From Alphaproteobacteria bacterium (GTDB taxonomy: Bacteria > Pseudomonadota > Alphaproteobacteria > UBA8366), in NCBI GenBank assembly GCA_018665505.1, contig JABJCS010000046.1:1-8224 (forward strand): 8,224 nt of DNA, written 5' to 3'. Numbering within the stretch: the first letter of the stretch is position 1; each line of letters opens with the position of its first letter. Below are positions 6,603-8,224 of the stretch, one piece after another. The notes beneath the pieces were generated by a model. The model was given only the letters and a program-made list of their open reading frames with translations. It searched no databases and was not told the DNA's origin. A program made the translations under genes and the position numbers.

Positions 6603-7250
6603 ATGCCGAAGATTGCGCTCATCCACGCCACTGTCGTCTCCATGGACCCCACAGAAAAAGCCTTCGCGGACCTTTGGCCCGAAGCGGAGACATTCCATCT
6701 ACTCGATAGCAGCCTCTCTACCGACCGCGCCGCGGCGGGGGAACTGACGGAAGAGCTCTCGAACAGGATCATCGGCCTGGCCGGATACGCCGCTGCCCGC
6801 GGCGTTGATGGTGTCCTGTATTGCTGCTCCGCTTTCGGCCCCGCAATCGAGGCTGCCGCAGGGGCGGTTCCGGTCTCCATTCTGAAACCGAATGAGGCTA
6901 TGTTCGACAGCGCGTTGGATATCGGCGGCGACATCGTCATGCTGGTAACCTTCAAGGATTCCATTGCGTCGATGGAGCAGGAGTTCTCCGACATGAAATC
7001 GGCGCGCGGCAGCGATGCCACGTTGCGAAGCGTGCTGGTCGAAGGCGCGCGCTATGCCATCGACCGGGGCGACGCGGAAACTCACAATCGATTGATTGCG
7101 GAAGCCGCCGCCGGTATCGGGGCGTGTAACGCGATCCTGCTGGCCCATTTTTCCATGGACCGAGCGCGCGCGGCTGTCAGCGCCACAGTCGATGTACCTG
7201 TCCTCTCGCCACCGTCCGAGTCCGTCGCACATCTATCGAAGACACTGTAG
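6603..7250 (+). CDS. Asp/Glu racemase / arylmalonate decarboxylase superfamily protein
   Basis: This 215-residue cytoplasmic protein resembles the aspartate/glutamate racemase fold, which includes hydantoin racemases, maleate isomerases and arylmalonate decarboxylase. YCCSAFGPAIEA at 73-84 corresponds to the first catalytic-cysteine loop, with C74 and C75 adjacent. The matching C-terminal loop, where two-base racemases have the second cysteine, reads CNAILLAHFSMDRA at 175-188; C175 lies too early, and the catalytic position is Ala, His or Phe. This argues against simple two-cysteine racemisation and for an isomerase, lyase or decarboxylase-like reaction using a single thiol, or another base such as H182; this part is inference. 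The ATG at 6603 has AAAGGA at 6586-6591. The frame is open back to 6474 inside the upstream gene, but the 43 extra residues are a shadow of that gene. It is followed after 22 bases by the small barrel protein gene. Confidence 0.82.
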   Translation: MPKIALIHATVVSMDPTEKAFADLWPEAETFHLLDSSLSTDRAAAGELTEELSNRIIGLAGYAAARGVDGVLYCCSAFGPAIEAAAGAVPVSILKPNEAMFDSALDIGGDIVMLVTFKDSIASMEQEFSDMKSARGSDATLRSVLVEGARYAIDRGDAETHNRLIAEAAAGIGACNAILLAHFSMDRARAAVSATVDVPVLSPPSESVAHLSKTL

Positions 7251-7272
7251 CGCATTCATCGGGAGCGAAGTC

Positions 7273-7608
7273 ATGGCGAAACATATGGTGGTCGTCCTCA
7301 GCGAGCCGGTCGAAGGCCGTGAAGCGGAATTCGACGACTGGTATGAAAATACCCACATCCGCGAAGTGCTCGCGAGCACTGGTTGGAAAAACGCTCAGCG
7401 CTTCGTGTTGACGGCGGAGAAAGGCCAAAAATGTCCGCTGCAGCACCTTGCCCTTTATGAGGCCGAGGCAGAGAGCGGGGAAGATGTTGTCGCTACACTG
7501 GACGCAACCCGCGACCAACGAGAGCAAAGCGACAGTTTCAATTGGAAACGCGCGGGGCTTTGGGTCTTCTCCGAGACCGGCCCCAAACATCAACGGGACA
7601 GCGATTAA
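7273..7608 (+). CDS. Small dimeric alpha/beta-barrel protein, EthD/ABM-like
   Basis: This 111-residue soluble protein has the start pattern of the ferredoxin-like dimeric alpha/beta-barrel group (EthD, ABM monooxygenase and related DUF families). A first beta strand MVVVLSEPV at 5-13 is followed by the signature FDDWYENTHIREVL at 20-33, then NAQRFVL at 40-46. A second strand HLALYEA and a C-terminal FNWKRAGLWVFSE strand complete one barrel half. Members often accompany catabolic enzymes as accessory proteins, small cofactor-free oxygenases or isomerases; which applies here is unknown. H28 in the signature is a candidate functional residue. The ATG at 7273 follows GGGAG at 7261-7265. An open frame back to 7096 overlaps the racemase-like gene and is not believed. 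The stop TAA shares its last A with the ATG of the next gene, so the two are translationally coupled. Confidence 0.85.
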   Translation: MAKHMVVVLSEPVEGREAEFDDWYENTHIREVLASTGWKNAQRFVLTAEKGQKCPLQHLALYEAEAESGEDVVATLDATRDQREQSDSFNWKRAGLWVFSETGPKHQRDSD

Positions 7609-8224
7609 TGGCCGTCACGTTTACCTGCGAGAAGCACCCCGCCACGGGCACGCGCGGCATGGTCTCCACCAGCCATCCGCTGGCCTCGGCGGCAGGTGCC
7701 GAGATGATCGCGGCCGGTGGAAATGCTATCGATGCGGCTGTCGCCTCATTGTTCACACTGACCGTGGTGGAGCCGATGATGGTTGGTATCGTCGGCGGCG
7801 GCTTGGCGCATATCCGCTTGGCCGACGGTAGCCATCGAATTCTCGACGGATTGGGCCGCGCCCCGCTCGGCGCGGCACCGGACGTCTATCGGACTGTCTC
7901 CGACATCATGCCCGATTATCTGGAGACCGAAGGCCGCGAGAACGCTATCGGCCCGAAATCAGTCGCGGCACCCGGAAGCCTGAAAGCCTGGTGCGAGATG
8001 TTGGCGCGTTTCGGCACCTTCTCCCTCGCGGATATCATGGAACCGGCGATCCGCCATTCAAGCCGTGGCTTCACCGTGACCCCTTATCTTTCGGAATGCA
8101 TCGACGAAGCACTCCCAGGACTGATCCTCGACCCTACCATCTCCGCCGTCTATCTCGACGACGGCAAACCGGTCCCGGCGGGCACGCGGCTCGCGACCCC
8201 GGATTATGCCGAGACCTTACGGAC
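7608..8224 (+). CDS. Gamma-glutamyltransferase-family protein, N-terminal 205 codons, partial
   Basis: The frame from ATG 7608 is open to the window end. The start matches the large subunit of gamma-glutamyltransferases, N-terminal nucleophile hydrolases that cleave gamma-glutamyl amides after self-processing. GMVSTSHPLASAAGAEMI at 17-34, GGNAIDAAVAS at 37-47, the glycine-rich VGIVGGG at 59-65 and SVAAPGSLKAW at 118-128 are all typical. There is no signal peptide, so it is probably cytoplasmic, unlike periplasmic GGT. At 79-86 it reads LDGLGRAP, where canonical enzymes have a DxRExAP-type loop whose Arg (R114 in E. coli GGT) binds the gamma-glutamyl carboxylate; here that position is Leu, suggesting a different acyl substrate. 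The catalytic threonine is beyond the window. It overlaps the preceding gene by one base (TAATG), with GGGA at 7595-7598 as ribosome site. Confidence 0.9.
   Translation, partial: MAVTFTCEKHPATGTRGMVSTSHPLASAAGAEMIAAGGNAIDAAVASLFTLTVVEPMMVGIVGGGLAHIRLADGSHRILDGLGRAPLGAAPDVYRTVSDIMPDYLETEGRENAIGPKSVAAPGSLKAWCEMLARFGTFSLADIMEPAIRHSSRGFTVTPYLSECIDEALPGLILDPTISAVYLDDGKPVPAGTRLATPDYAETLR

Overview
The window looks like chromosomal DNA of a free-living, moderately GC-rich alphaproteobacterium. This rests on GC-biased third codon positions, purine-rich Shine-Dalgarno sites, tight metabolic gene packing and an intergenic hairpin reminiscent of the dispersed palindromes common in that class. The taxon is inferred; there is no rRNA or other marker gene here.

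Layout. The minus strand holds the first 92 codons of a short-chain dehydrogenase (1-278, running off the left edge). Upstream of it, past a hairpin, is a class-III PLP aminotransferase of the glutamate-1-semialdehyde aminomutase type (408-1700). A 138-base divergent control region containing an imperfect 18-bp palindrome separates this arm from plus-strand genes: a luciferase-like flavin monooxygenase (1839-3020), a TauD/TfdA-type Fe(II)/2-oxoglutarate dioxygenase (3247-4224) and an acetolactate-synthase-like thiamine diphosphate enzyme (4275-5909). A small exported lysine-rich protein follows (6000-6197), whose frame continues past its stop as more Lys/Met-rich sequence. Then comes a compact four-gene set: a 66-residue orphan (6398-6598), an Asp/Glu racemase-superfamily protein lacking the second catalytic cysteine (6603-7250), a small dimeric alpha/beta-barrel protein (7273-7608) and the N-terminal part of a gamma-glutamyltransferase-family protein (7608-8224, running off the right edge).

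How it may work. Two oxygen-using enzymes, a C-C bond lyase/ligase, a transaminase, a dehydrogenase, a racemase/decarboxylase-like enzyme and a gamma-glutamyltranspeptidase-like hydrolase together look like a catabolic cluster for a nitrogen-containing, possibly heteroatom-substituted organic compound. The substrate cannot be read from the sequence, and the right-hand operon may be a separate module. No mobile elements, CRISPR arrays, tRNA or rRNA genes were seen. The most unusual points are the missing active-site residues in the racemase-like and gamma-glutamyltransferase-like proteins, the orphan small gene and the interrupted lysine-rich gene.
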